This document shows, piece by piece, positions 1-9,037 of a stretch of DNA of 64,000 bases. Every line of letters starts with the position of its first letter. Positions within the stretch are counted from its first letter, which is position 1. A program made the translations under genes and the position numbers. The DNA is from Bin55 sp965203735 (lineage in GTDB: Bacteria > Pseudomonadota > Gammaproteobacteria > Pseudomonadales > Azotimanducaceae), in NCBI GenBank assembly GCA_965203735.1, contig OZ241909.1:620001-684000 (forward strand), written 5' to 3'. The notes under the pieces are model-generated. The model had not been told where the DNA came from. It did no database searches and saw only the letters and a list, made by a program, of their open reading frames with translations.

Positions 1-2
1 GT

Positions 3-3000
3 TTAACACCGAATAACCCGCTGACGGTGGGACACCTCGCGGAAATCCATATCGGTTATGGACAGAACACTTCGATATTCCAACTGAATGGAAATCCGGC
101 GGTCGGAATCACGTTAGCTCAGGAGCAAGGCTCGAACCTCGTCGAGATTGGCAAAGAGGTACGAAAGCGCATGAAAGAATTGCGTGCCGTTGTCCAGACT
201 GCTGGAATCGACCTCAAAATCGGTCGCGATGCGTCGGAATCATTGGACGAACAAATACTACGTCTTGCCAGTCTTGGCTTGACTGGCTTTTGCGTTGCAT
301 TGCTTGTATTGTTCGTTTTTCTGCGTCAATGGCGCGCTGTAACCATCGTCGGGATTGCAGTGCCCGTGAGTTTGATGACGGCGGTCGCGGGGCTTTATCT
401 GCTTGGTCAATCGATAAACCTCCTCACTTTGTTTGGTTTAGCCATGTCCGTTGGGTTGCTGGTGGACAACAGTGTTGTGGTTTACGAAGCAATATTGCGA
501 GGAATTGAGAGAGGAATAACACCGACTGAAGCGGCTCGATTGGGTCTTCGGAAAACCGTTAGGGCGATAGTAGGAGCCAGCGTCACAACGGCAATCGTAT
601 TTCTTCCCGTTTTTCTTCTCTCCATTGAATCGCCGATTTTCCGGCAAATACTTCAAGTGCTCAGCATTTCCGTTGTGTTGCCGTTGTTCTCGTCGCTGTT
701 TGTCGCTGTGGGATTAGTTCCTTTACTTGCGCATCGATTGGCGGCGCCAGCGGCTGTACGACGTGTGCGAGAGCAACAGCGAAGACGGGAAAAACGTGGA
801 GGAATGCTCGTTCCTGATCGAGCGAGAGTCTTGCTAGCAGGTCTGGTTACAAACGCACTTCGCCAACCTGCATCTTGGCTGGCAGGGACACTTATCGCTG
901 TAGTTGCAACAGTTGTCATAGCTGCCCCGTGGGCTCTCAATAACAGAAATGCGGGTGACGCACCTCAGGCTGATTCGATCAGTTTTACAGTTAGTCCCCA
1001 ACATGGGAGAAGCATGGATTTAGATACATTGGCTTCGTACGTCTCGATGATTGGAACCGAAATTAAGGGTCTGGATGGTGTCGATACGGTCGAAGTAACT
1101 GTGAGGCAAAACCAAGCTGCGTTTACTGTTCTCTTTGTGGAGGAAGAAGAAAGACCTCCGGACTTTAGCTCGGTTCGCATTCGGGAAGCAGCTGATGATT
1201 TCGCAAGAGACTATGCAGGACTCAGCGTACACAATATGGGTGAAGGAGACTACTCGAGCGCAGGAAGAGGCAGTGGTTATGCCGGATTGCTTGGTGGCGG
1301 ATCGGAACAAGAGGTCATTGTTACTGGTCCGGACCCAAAGAAACTTATGGCCGTGGCCCATGATCTTGTGGCGAGATTGTCCGAAGTGAATTACGTGGCT
1401 GGAGCAAGGCCTGCAACTCGAGATCAGAATAGAGAGTTGTGGGTGGAACCCGATGAGACGGCGATGCAGGCATTCGGATTAATGACATCCGAAGCATTGC
1501 CGTTCTTGCAGATTGCCGGCCAAACCGGACAACCACTCGCATCGCCGTACCCATTGCCCTCTGGTCGAGAAATTGGGGTGGTGGTCGAGCGAGAGGGGAT
1601 TCGTGAGGAATCGGCTTCTCGTAGAGACTTTAACGACATGCGCATTCAGACTTCGCAAGGAGTTCTTCCGATCGCGGCGTTTGCACAGATTACGGAAATG
1701 CCAGCTCCGGGAGTGATTGTTCACAAGAACGGGCGACGAGAGATGAAGGTCATGTACTCGTTGGATCGTTCTGTGCCAGAATCTGGAAGTGGACGTGAAT
1801 CCATTGAGAATGAAATCAAGGATTTCATAAGATCCGTTCCACGACCCGAAGGCTACGTAATCGACATTCCTGATGCGGATGAAGAGAACGTAGACACTGG
1901 CCAACAACTCGGTTTTGCTGCCTTGGGTCTAGTGTTCCTCTCACTTGCGATCATTCTCGAGTCCCTGATTCTGCCAGTACTAGTCATGGTTGCGATTCCT
2001 CTGACCGTGCTCGGAACTTTGTGGGGCCTTGCCTTGACCGGGACACCATTGCTCGATCCAATGGTGATCGCCGGCATTCTTGTCTTGATCGGACTCATGG
2101 TCAATCCCGCCATTCTGCTCATCGACCGAATGCAGCAATTTAGCCGAATTGGCTACTCCTCAGGCGCGGCTGCTTTTGCGGCCGTCAAGGAACGAACACG
2201 TCCCGTTTTATTGACAGCCGCGACAACCATAGCGGCACTATGGCCACTCTCGCTTGCCACAGGAGCGGAAAACGAAATCTGGCCGCCTTTCGCTATTGTC
2301 GTGATGTCGGGTCTGGCGACTTCAGCGATCATGACGTTGATCATTGTCCCGGTAGGGTATGTATTGCTTAGAAGACTAGACCTTCTCTTTGGCCGAGTTG
2401 GTCCTTGGCTTGTCATCGGGTGGGGTGTTGCACTGATAGGAATCATGGCGTTGCTGATTTTGGTGGCAGGACTCAATGGTTTGCTTTGGCAGCTCGTTGT
2501 TGGGTTGCTAGTTGGAGGTGTTCTTCTCGCACTAATCGTGCTTTTCTTCAGAAGGGTTCACATTCCTGAACCGGACACCACGGACGGTCCACCCGAACTA
2601 GAGGTTACGTACTTGAGCAAGATTTACGGTTTGCCTGGACCTATTCGTAGAACGCTCAACGCATACAAGAATTTCGCTCGCAAGGTCGTCGCGGCAGGGG
2701 GAAGAGTTTTCAATCGCAAGGACATGTTTGAGCGGTCTTTGGTCTTCTTGATTCTTGCGCTCGGAGCGGGTGCGTTGGGATGGCTTACACCTGAACGAGG
2801 GTGGGGCTTGATATTTTGGTTGATCGCCAGTGGATTTATCGCAAGAGTTTTCTTGGAGATTCGAAAAGCCCGAGGACTGGTTTCCGATGACGGTCGAGCG
2901 CAACGAGGAGGGATAGAAGGCTTTACAGCCGTACTGTTGCCTTGGCTGACCATCGGTGGATTCGTTTACTTTACTTTTGTTCGACCAATTCTTAATGAAG

Positions 3001-4025
3001 ATGGGACTCAAACCACACTATTCTGGCCAATCGTTGCATCTTTGATGCTCGCCATCGGACAAGTCATGCGAAGAAGCGCAACCAGACAGGAGAGAGGTGA
3101 TTTGTCCGATCGTGTAGCACGAGGATTTATGAAGTATCCACGAACCTGGTGGAGACGGCTTAGTCGGCGTGTCGGCGGATTGGACTTACCGGCTGAAGAA
3201 ATCCGTGCGTTGTGGTCGGTCAGCTTCACTGCCAAACGCGGCATGATTGGGATTCTTGGTCCCAATGGTGCTGGCAAGACCACGTTACTTCGACAATTGG
3301 CAGGGATCATCAACCCAACTCGAGGTGCGATCAAGATTGGAGGAGTTCCGCTTCGAGCAATCCAAAAGGTGTTGGCTCGGTGGGTAGGCTACTTGCCTCA
3401 GGATGCGGGACTTCCCCTCAGCCTCACGCCACGCGACTATCTACAGTACTACGCCGCTCTTTACGACATCGATCCTAAGATTCGCAAGGAAAGAGTTGCA
3501 AGCCTCATCGAAGAAGTTGGGTTGGCCGACAAGATTGACGACAAGATCAGTTCTCTTTCTGGCGGTATGAAGCAACGGGTTGCCGTGGCACGAACGCTTC
3601 TCCGATTGCCCGCAATCATAATCGTGGACGAACCCACAGTTGGATTGGATCCGCGCGAACGAATTCGATTTAGAAACTTGCTGGCACGCCTTGCCGAAAC
3701 CCGCATTGTTCTGTTCTCAACTCACGTTGTCGAGGACGTAGCAATTTCCTGTGAGCGTGTTCTGGTGATTGCCAAGAGTCGATTGAGATTCGATGGAACA
3801 CCAAGCGACCTTGCCACTAACGCAGTCGGCCGGGTTTGGGAGAAAAAGATTGAGCAAGGCGAAGACAAGTCATTGCCCGAAGGAGCAATTCTCGCTGAGG
3901 AAGCTCCAGATGCCTCGGGCGATACTATCCAACGAATCATCTGGAATGAGAGTCCATCCGAAGATGCAAAGCAATTGAACCCGCGTCCCGAAGACGGATA
4001 TCTCTGGCTCCTTGCAACGTCATGA
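3..4025 (+). CDS. RND efflux permease fused to an ABC ATPase (5' partial)
   Basis: The frame is already open at the window edge, so the N-terminus (first helix and first porter domain, judged by the family) is missing; 1340 residues are visible. The first part is RND/AcrB-like: helices from about base 265, a GLLVDNSVVVYE-type TM4 motif with the acidic residue pumps use for proton relay, a periplasmic porter domain (about bases 960-1880), then the second helix bundle (about 1905-2390). Two more helices follow, then an ELEVTYLSKIYG stretch (2592-2630) that looks like the first strand of an ABC nucleotide-binding domain. A further membrane segment (about 2735-3070) separates it from the rest of that domain: Walker A GPNGAGKTT at 3258-3284, signature LSGGMKQ at 3555-3575 and Walker B IIIVDEP near 3615-3640. 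The last bases overlap the next gene as ATGA. An RND pump with a C-terminal ABC ATPase is unusual; the substrate is unknown. Confidence 0.85.
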   Translation, partial: LTPNNPLTVGHLAEIHIGYGQNTSIFQLNGNPAVGITLAQEQGSNLVEIGKEVRKRMKELRAVVQTAGIDLKIGRDASESLDEQILRLASLGLTGFCVALLVLFVFLRQWRAVTIVGIAVPVSLMTAVAGLYLLGQSINLLTLFGLAMSVGLLVDNSVVVYEAILRGIERGITPTEAARLGLRKTVRAIVGASVTTAIVFLPVFLLSIESPIFRQILQVLSISVVLPLFSSLFVAVGLVPLLAHRLAAPAAVRRVREQQRRREKRGGMLVPDRARVLLAGLVTNALRQPASWLAGTLIAVVATVVIAAPWALNNRNAGDAPQADSISFTVSPQHGRSMDLDTLASYVSMIGTEIKGLDGVDTVEVTVRQNQAAFTVLFVEEEERPPDFSSVRIREAADDFARDYAGLSVHNMGEGDYSSAGRGSGYAGLLGGGSEQEVIVTGPDPKKLMAVAHDLVARLSEVNYVAGARPATRDQNRELWVEPDETAMQAFGLMTSEALPFLQIAGQTGQPLASPYPLPSGREIGVVVEREGIREESASRRDFNDMRIQTSQGVLPIAAFAQITEMPAPGVIVHKNGRREMKVMYSLDRSVPESGSGRESIENEIKDFIRSVPRPEGYVIDIPDADEENVDTGQQLGFAALGLVFLSLAIILESLILPVLVMVAIPLTVLGTLWGLALTGTPLLDPMVIAGILVLIGLMVNPAILLIDRMQQFSRIGYSSGAAAFAAVKERTRPVLLTAATTIAALWPLSLATGAENEIWPPFAIVVMSGLATSAIMTLIIVPVGYVLLRRLDLLFGRVGPWLVIGWGVALIGIMALLILVAGLNGLLWQLVVGLLVGGVLLALIVLFFRRVHIPEPDTTDGPPELEVTYLSKIYGLPGPIRRTLNAYKNFARKVVAAGGRVFNRKDMFERSLVFLILALGAGALGWLTPERGWGLIFWLIASGFIARVFLEIRKARGLVSDDGRAQRGGIEGFTAVLLPWLTIGGFVYFTFVRPILNEDGTQTTLFWPIVASLMLAIGQVMRRSATRQERGDLSDRVARGFMKYPRTWWRRLSRRVGGLDLPAEEIRALWSVSFTAKRGMIGILGPNGAGKTTLLRQLAGIINPTRGAIKIGGVPLRAIQKVLARWVGYLPQDAGLPLSLTPRDYLQYYAALYDIDPKIRKERVASLIEEVGLADKIDDKISSLSGGMKQRVAVARTLLRLPAIIIVDEPTVGLDPRERIRFRNLLARLAETRIVLFSTHVVEDVAISCERVLVIAKSRLRFDGTPSDLATNAVGRVWEKKIEQGEDKSLPEGAILAEEAPDASGDTIQRIIWNESPSEDAKQLNPRPEDGYLWLLATS

Positions 4026-4747
4026 ACATAGTGTCCCGTTCCATCAAGTTTCTTTTTCAAGAAATTGAAGTACTGCGCTATGCGGCCATTGCCATCGCGG
4101 GTCACAAGTTTTGGCTTATTCCGATCACCGTTCCAATTGTTTGGCTTGGACCTCAGTCGGGCATGGAGATTCTGGATTGGGTGACCATTCGAGACGCGGG
4201 CATTCAGTTCCGACTTGCCGTGCCCCTCGCTTTCGTTGGTCTATTTCTCGGCCTCAGAATTGTCGCGAGCGAAATCAACGCTCGTACGCTCGAGATTGTT
4301 TATACCGTACCCGGTGGCGCTGAAAAGGTTTGGTGGGTAAAGATCCTAGCAAGCTTTATGATTCTCTTGTTGACGTTAGCGATCATGGGCTTGTATGCCT
4401 GGTTTTTGATCACGCCATACAACTTGGAGTCCCTGTACGGTGCGTTTCAAGTCGGCGTGTTCTACATGGCCGTGTCAATGGGGTTCTCCACTTTGTTTAG
4501 AAGTGAAGTCTCTGGGGCGATCGTTGCAGTGGTGGTGTTGGGAGCGAACATAGTATTCACAGAGTTTGGGGGACGACAGATTTGGTTCTCGCCAATTTAC
4601 AATCCACATGCTATCAACGACCAAGTTCTTAAAGCGATTGTTGTCGAGACGCTACGTAATCGAATCTTCATAGCTCTGGTCACGCTTATGATTTTCAGTC
4701 TTGCCTTTCTGCGTGGTAACCGCAGAGAAAAGCTCTTGAGCGGCTAG
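4022..4747 (+). CDS. ABC-2 type transporter permease
   Basis: This 241-residue, strongly hydrophobic protein has about six predicted membrane helices and a soluble loop containing SEINARTLEIVYTVPGG, typical of ABC-2 permeases that pair with a separate ATPase. Its ATG overlaps the stop of the upstream RND-ABC fusion gene (ATGA), so the two are translationally coupled. The ATPase domain at the end of the upstream protein is the obvious energy-supplying partner. The family exports drugs, lipids or polysaccharides; nothing here fixes the substrate. I infer that the two genes build one composite RND/ABC export machine. Confidence 0.8.
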   Translation: MNIVSRSIKFLFQEIEVLRYAAIAIAGHKFWLIPITVPIVWLGPQSGMEILDWVTIRDAGIQFRLAVPLAFVGLFLGLRIVASEINARTLEIVYTVPGGAEKVWWVKILASFMILLLTLAIMGLYAWFLITPYNLESLYGAFQVGVFYMAVSMGFSTLFRSEVSGAIVAVVVLGANIVFTEFGGRQIWFSPIYNPHAINDQVLKAIVVETLRNRIFIALVTLMIFSLAFLRGNRREKLLSG

Positions 4748-4768
4748 CAGAACCAACTCCCCCGCGAC

Positions 4769-5371
4769 GTGACAACTTTAGTTAGAACGCGTGTGCTAAG
4801 CCTAGTTGAATGCGACGGAAGTGTAGATTACTTTTCCGAATTGTTGGGCAGAGACGCAGCGGAGAAAGCATACCGCCTTGCCATAGAAGACATTCAATGG
4901 CGGCAGGAACGTATCGTCGTGTTCGGGAAGCAACTCGACGTGCCCCGATTGTCCGCATGGTTCAGTGACGCTGGGCGGACATATACATACTCTGGCATAG
5001 TACACAGACCACAACCCATTCCTCCTTTCGTGCAGTCAATCAAGCAAAGCATTGAAGAGACGACGAACTTGCACTTCAATTCTGTACTGGCCAATCTCTA
5101 CGAACACGGAGCACACAGCGTAGGTTGGCACGCGGACAACGAACCAGAACTTGGACCGGAAGTGAACATCGCATCGTTCAGCCTTGGTTCTACACGTAAA
5201 TTAAGGCTGCGGCATCGACATCGTCGAGACCGAAGTGTGTCTATTGATCTTGAACATAACAGCTTGCTAATGATGTACGAACCGTTTCAGCGTTTTTGGA
5301 TGCACGAATTGCCCAAGACGAGCCGTGATGTTGGTCCGCGGGTGAATTTCTCCTTTCGATTGATGCCGTAA
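4769..5371 (+). CDS. alkB: AlkB-like 2-oxoglutarate/Fe(II) dioxygenase
   Basis: This 200-residue protein fits the AlkB family, which oxidatively removes alkyl lesions such as 1-methyladenine and 3-methylcytosine from DNA. The iron facial triad is visible: H121 and D123 in GWHAD, and H179 near the C-terminus. It is followed by the arginine pair in RVNFSFR that binds 2-oxoglutarate. The length matches short ALKBH2/3-type bacterial members rather than E. coli AlkB. The start is a GTG 21 bases after the preceding stop. No ada or alkA gene is nearby. Assignment to the family is firm; the substrate (DNA or RNA) is inferred from the family. Confidence 0.88.
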   Translation: MTTLVRTRVLSLVECDGSVDYFSELLGRDAAEKAYRLAIEDIQWRQERIVVFGKQLDVPRLSAWFSDAGRTYTYSGIVHRPQPIPPFVQSIKQSIEETTNLHFNSVLANLYEHGAHSVGWHADNEPELGPEVNIASFSLGSTRKLRLRHRHRRDRSVSIDLEHNSLLMMYEPFQRFWMHELPKTSRDVGPRVNFSFRLMP

Positions 5372-5468
5372 GCATGTCGTTCTAGGGATTGAATTCAAAA
5401 CACATCCAGTTCGATGAGGTCCCCAGCCTGTCTTACAATCCAAACTTATACTCGAGGAGACGGATGAA

Positions 5469-6551
5469 ATGAAAGCAGCAGTCCTACATGAGGTATCAAA
5501 GCCACTCGAAATTGAGGATGTATCGATCAGCAAACCACAGGCCCGCGAAGTCCTCATTCGGACGGTTGCGGCAGGAATATGCCATTCCGACTTACACTTT
5601 CAAAACGGTTCGTATCCATACTTTCTTCCGACAATTCTTGGGCATGAATCCGCAGGTGTAGTGGAAGCTGTGGGTTCCGACGTTACGTATGTCAAACCAG
5701 GCGACCATGTAATTACATGCCTTTCGGCATTCTGCGGTCACTGCGAGTACTGTCTGACGGGAAGAATGGCTCTGTGTCAGGAACCTGAGCTTCAGCGTGG
5801 CATGAGCGAGGAACCTCGACTCTCCCAAAACGGTAAGCCAATCGCCCAGTTTCTCAATCTCTCCTCGTTTGCTGAGTGCATGCTGGTTCATGAGCATGCA
5901 TTGGCAAAAATTCGCGACGACATGCCTCTGGACCGAGCCGCACTGATCGGTTGTGGAGTTACCACTGGGGTCGGTGCCGTGATACACACAGCGAGAGTTG
6001 AACCAGGAGCCACTGTTGCAGTCATTGGATGTGGCGGCGTTGGCTTGTCATGCATCAACGGTGCTGAGTTGGCAGGAGCGGGTCGAATCATTGCAATCGA
6101 CACAATCGCCAGCAAGTTGGAACTGGCCAAGAAGTTCGGGGCGACCGATGTAGTCGACGCGAGCGAGACTGATCCTGTGGAGATGGTACGGGAGCTCACG
6201 CAAGGAGGAGTTCACTATTCCTTTGAAGCCATTGGGTTGAAGGTCACCACGGAACAGGCGTGGAAGATGATTCGTGCGGGAGGAACCGCAACCGTGATCG
6301 GCATGATTCCTGTTGGGACGCAAATCGAGATTCATGGACCCGAGCTTTTGCGGGAGAAAAGGCTACAAGGATCGAGTATGGGATCCAATCGTTTTAGAGT
6401 CGACATGCCCCGTTTTGTCGATTTCTATCTGGCGGGAAAATTGCATCTCGACGACATGATCTCGGGCCACATGGAGTTGCATTCCGTCAACGACGGTTTT
6501 TCACAGTTGGAGACGGGTGAAGTCGCAAGAAACGTCGTGATGTTCGAGTAG
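5469..6551 (+). CDS. Zinc-dependent alcohol dehydrogenase (MDR superfamily)
   Basis: This 360-residue medium-chain dehydrogenase resembles class III/mycothiol-type alcohol dehydrogenases. C38, H59 and E60 (GHESAG) are catalytic-zinc residues, and the cysteine-rich loop CGHCEYC with a further cysteine downstream holds the structural zinc. The Rossmann motif VIGCGGVGLSC is followed by an acidic residue, which favours NAD. A gaggag-like ribosome site lies just upstream of the ATG. It stands alone between alkB and tRNA-Gly. The likely reaction is oxidation of an alcohol or thiol-aldehyde adduct; the true substrate is unknown. Confidence 0.88.
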   Translation: MKAAVLHEVSKPLEIEDVSISKPQAREVLIRTVAAGICHSDLHFQNGSYPYFLPTILGHESAGVVEAVGSDVTYVKPGDHVITCLSAFCGHCEYCLTGRMALCQEPELQRGMSEEPRLSQNGKPIAQFLNLSSFAECMLVHEHALAKIRDDMPLDRAALIGCGVTTGVGAVIHTARVEPGATVAVIGCGGVGLSCINGAELAGAGRIIAIDTIASKLELAKKFGATDVVDASETDPVEMVRELTQGGVHYSFEAIGLKVTTEQAWKMIRAGGTATVIGMIPVGTQIEIHGPELLREKRLQGSSMGSNRFRVDMPRFVDFYLAGKLHLDDMISGHMELHSVNDGFSQLETGEVARNVVMFE

Positions 6552-6559
6552 GATTAGAT

Positions 6560-6633
6560 TGGTGCGGGCGAAGGGAGTCGAACCCTCGTCTCCAGCTTGG
6601 GAAGCTGGGGTAATGCCGTTATACAACGCCCGC
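6560..6633 (-). tRNA. tRNA-Gly (anticodon CCC)
   Basis: Read on the minus strand, the 74 bases fold as a cloverleaf. The 7-bp acceptor GCGGGCG pairs with CGCCCGC. A 5-bp anticodon stem CCAGC/GCTGG carries the loop TTCCCAA, giving anticodon CCC. The T-arm contains GGTTCGA. The discriminator is A and the 3' CCA is encoded in the DNA. The gene sits 8 bases after the stop of the convergent dehydrogenase gene. There is no integrase or repeated tRNA end nearby, so nothing suggests an integration site. Confidence 0.96.
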
Positions 6634-6833
6634 TGAGAATCGACGGTTTAGAGCAGACATATTAACTGCAATTTACGCTCTGTTGCATGGCGTTTATCAG
6701 TTAGGAACGTAATAGCTCGGGGAGAAAAGTGGCTCTCTCGAATACCCGCTAGGGACTGGATGTGAGAGCAGGATGATACGGTGACGCCTTGTAACTGATT
6801 GCAACTACGACTGAGCGCCACTCGCAAATTGAA

Positions 6834-8699
6834 CTATTGCAATCCTAATTCCATTATTGGATTGAGCAAGCCCATACCACCTTCTTCCAAGGACTTGGCA
6901 TCGTGTTTTGAAAGGAACTTACCAATCTGCTCGATCTGCTCATCAGTCAACTCTTGCTCGAATTGATTGTTAAGTGTGAGCATTGCCGCTGCTTTAGACT
7001 TGGCTTGAGCTGAAGGAAGTTGATCGATTGTGTTGAGCAGACCTTCAGGATCTCTTTGTGACCAAGTGCCCATCGTCATAAGGAAATAGACTTCTCGGTC
7101 CGACTCGGGCAACTGTTGCGACAATTTCACAGCCTCCATAGGATTTCCTTTCACTACCATTGCGTTGCCCACTACCAATGTGGTTCTTATTTTGGATTGT
7201 GGATCTCGTACACGGGGCAACATCTCTGCAGCCATTTCCAAGTCATCTCTCGCTACCACGGCAACAACAGAGATCTCTAGCCTAGGTTCACCTTCTACTA
7301 AAGGCTGGTTCAAGGCCGTATCGAATGCAAGCTGTGGGTCGTCTTCGGCGAGCGTTGGAAGAATGGATTGGAGAAGATATTGACGGTATGGTGCAATTGC
7401 TAGATCTGTCAAGATCCAATTGAGTGCCGGCCGAGGCTCGAGGTGTATCCATCTCATAGCGACCGTGTTCGCTACTTTGCGTTTGCTCGAGCCGTCGTCC
7501 ATTTGAAGTAACAAAGGAGCTGCTTGTTCGGGCCGTTCGCGCGCTATCGCCTCTATTGCAAGTTCCTGTGCCTTGGTACGCGCCTTCTCAGACAATCCCT
7601 CGAGATTTTCAAGTAAAGTGAGGGGGTCGTTGCGAGCCCGCGTTTGCATTGCTGCAATCAGTAGTCGAGCTTGCAGCCTAGTGGTCTCTAGCGCGTCAAT
7701 AGCACTTAGAGCAGAGTATAAATCTGCATTACCCCAAGTTTGTGCCACGCGTTCAATGAATTTATCGTTCAATTCAGAGCTCATACTTACTACAAGCTCA
7801 AAAGTGCCGTGTGGATTGCTTTTGGTCGCCATGTCCAGCACCCTGCCTAAGACAGTAGTCTTTATCCGGTCGTTAGTAAGTGACCGGTTGACTTGATCGA
7901 TTACCGGCAGTCCCTCCTCTTCAAACCAGGCTTGTGCCATTTGAAGAAGCAATCCCGTTTGAGCAATGTCATCCTGTACCAATTCAACAACTTCATGCCA
8001 TGACTCTCCTGGGTTATTCAGGTACTCTTCAGTTCGGAAAGAGTTGAGCATGCGTTGAGCTTCTTGCTCTTGGTCGAGTTCCTTGCCTATCTGTAGGAGT
8101 ATGTCTTCAGGCAAGTCCTCTCTCGACTTGAGGATGGCTCGCAAGGCTGTGGCCTTTCGTAATCGACTTAGGGTTTTGGCGTGTGCTATAGCCTCATTCA
8201 AGTCTGTGACAGACCACTGAGTAAAGACTATATCTATCAGACTTATGTTCAAATCCTCTGCGTGGGTAAATGCTAGTTTTGGATCAAGTAAAGCTAATCG
8301 CTGGAATATGGCCTCTTGAATGTCTCGCTTTGTATCTGATTCGAAATGCTTTGATTCACGGATCATTGCAACTAGCTGGTCCGTGTTCGATTCGGACACT
8401 AGCTGGTATAGCTTGAGTGTTCGGTCGAAGTCATTCTCGAAATGCTCAAGCGAAGCCACACTCCCTGAATTCGCTGCGAAGTCGCTAGTCCCCTCATAGT
8501 TGGACTGAGGGCTCGGGTCCGTGTCAGAAGAAGCTTCTGCACGGAGTGCTTCATCGAGTGTCGGATCTAAGGGATTCGAGCTCGTCTCACTTGACTCGAA
8601 AACTGACCAGAAGATTGCAGCCGATGTTGCTCCACCCACAAGAAACGCGATGCATGCGATGCTTGCGATGGTGTACCAACCCCGATCAGGTGTCTTCAT
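6834..8699 (-). CDS. Membrane-anchored helical-repeat protein of unknown function
   Basis: This 621-residue protein has a short cytoplasmic N-terminus, one membrane helix at about residues 11-33 and an acidic, serine-rich linker. The remaining ~520 residues are almost entirely helical, with loose ~35-residue repeats containing W/DP.A..W-type positions, like TPR/HEAT alpha-solenoids. I recognise no catalytic motif. The topology places the solenoid in the periplasm. The gene lies 338 bases downstream of the sigma-factor-like gene on the same strand, so it may be a target or partner of it, but it lacks the zinc-binding HxxxCxxC motif of classical anti-sigma factors. A protein-interaction scaffold is the most that can be said. 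Confidence 0.7.
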   Translation of the reverse strand: MKTPDRGWYTIASIACIAFLVGGATSAAIFWSVFESSETSSNPLDPTLDEALRAEASSDTDPSPQSNYEGTSDFAANSGSVASLEHFENDFDRTLKLYQLVSESNTDQLVAMIRESKHFESDTKRDIQEAIFQRLALLDPKLAFTHAEDLNISLIDIVFTQWSVTDLNEAIAHAKTLSRLRKATALRAILKSREDLPEDILLQIGKELDQEQEAQRMLNSFRTEEYLNNPGESWHEVVELVQDDIAQTGLLLQMAQAWFEEEGLPVIDQVNRSLTNDRIKTTVLGRVLDMATKSNPHGTFELVVSMSSELNDKFIERVAQTWGNADLYSALSAIDALETTRLQARLLIAAMQTRARNDPLTLLENLEGLSEKARTKAQELAIEAIARERPEQAAPLLLQMDDGSSKRKVANTVAMRWIHLEPRPALNWILTDLAIAPYRQYLLQSILPTLAEDDPQLAFDTALNQPLVEGEPRLEISVVAVVARDDLEMAAEMLPRVRDPQSKIRTTLVVGNAMVVKGNPMEAVKLSQQLPESDREVYFLMTMGTWSQRDPEGLLNTIDQLPSAQAKSKAAAMLTLNNQFEQELTDEQIEQIGKFLSKHDAKSLEEGGMGLLNPIMELGLQ

Positions 8700-9037
8700 T
8701 TTGCTGCTCTACCGAGTATGACTTCAATCAACATATCACTAGCAATACTTGTACCACCCAAAGGCGCAGGTGCCATCCATTATCAATGGTTGCTTGCGCG
8801 ACAGCCAAATGTGTAGCTCAAGTGTACGTCGTTGTGTTAAACAATGCTACAGGAGGTGTAGCTATTCACCGCGTCTTAGTAGCGCAGGAAGTTTGTTCTC
8901 GATCACACTTTAGCACTCACTTGCACGATGCCCTGAGGCAAGACAGGACGATTAATTGAGGATTGGGGTGTGCAGACGAATGATCCGCGCTTTCCGAGAA
9001 TGTGTCGAAAAGCGCGTACCAATTTGGAAGAAATGGC
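8700..9037. other. Intergenic gap between solenoid gene and sigma gene
   Basis: These 338 bases lie between two minus-strand genes. I see no convincing ORF, hairpin with a T-run or repeat. A promoter for the solenoid gene should lie near its upper end, but no clear -35/-10 pair stands out; an ECF-type promoter would be hard to spot by eye. Confidence 0.5.

Noticed and set aside
653..4105. Long minus-strand frames opposite the RND-ABC gene
   Set aside because: They are antisense shadows of a clearly coding plus-strand gene, without ribosome sites or recognisable motifs.
6560..6633. tRNA-Gly as an integration site for a mobile element
   Set aside because: No integrase, no duplicated tRNA 3' end and no change in gene content across the site.
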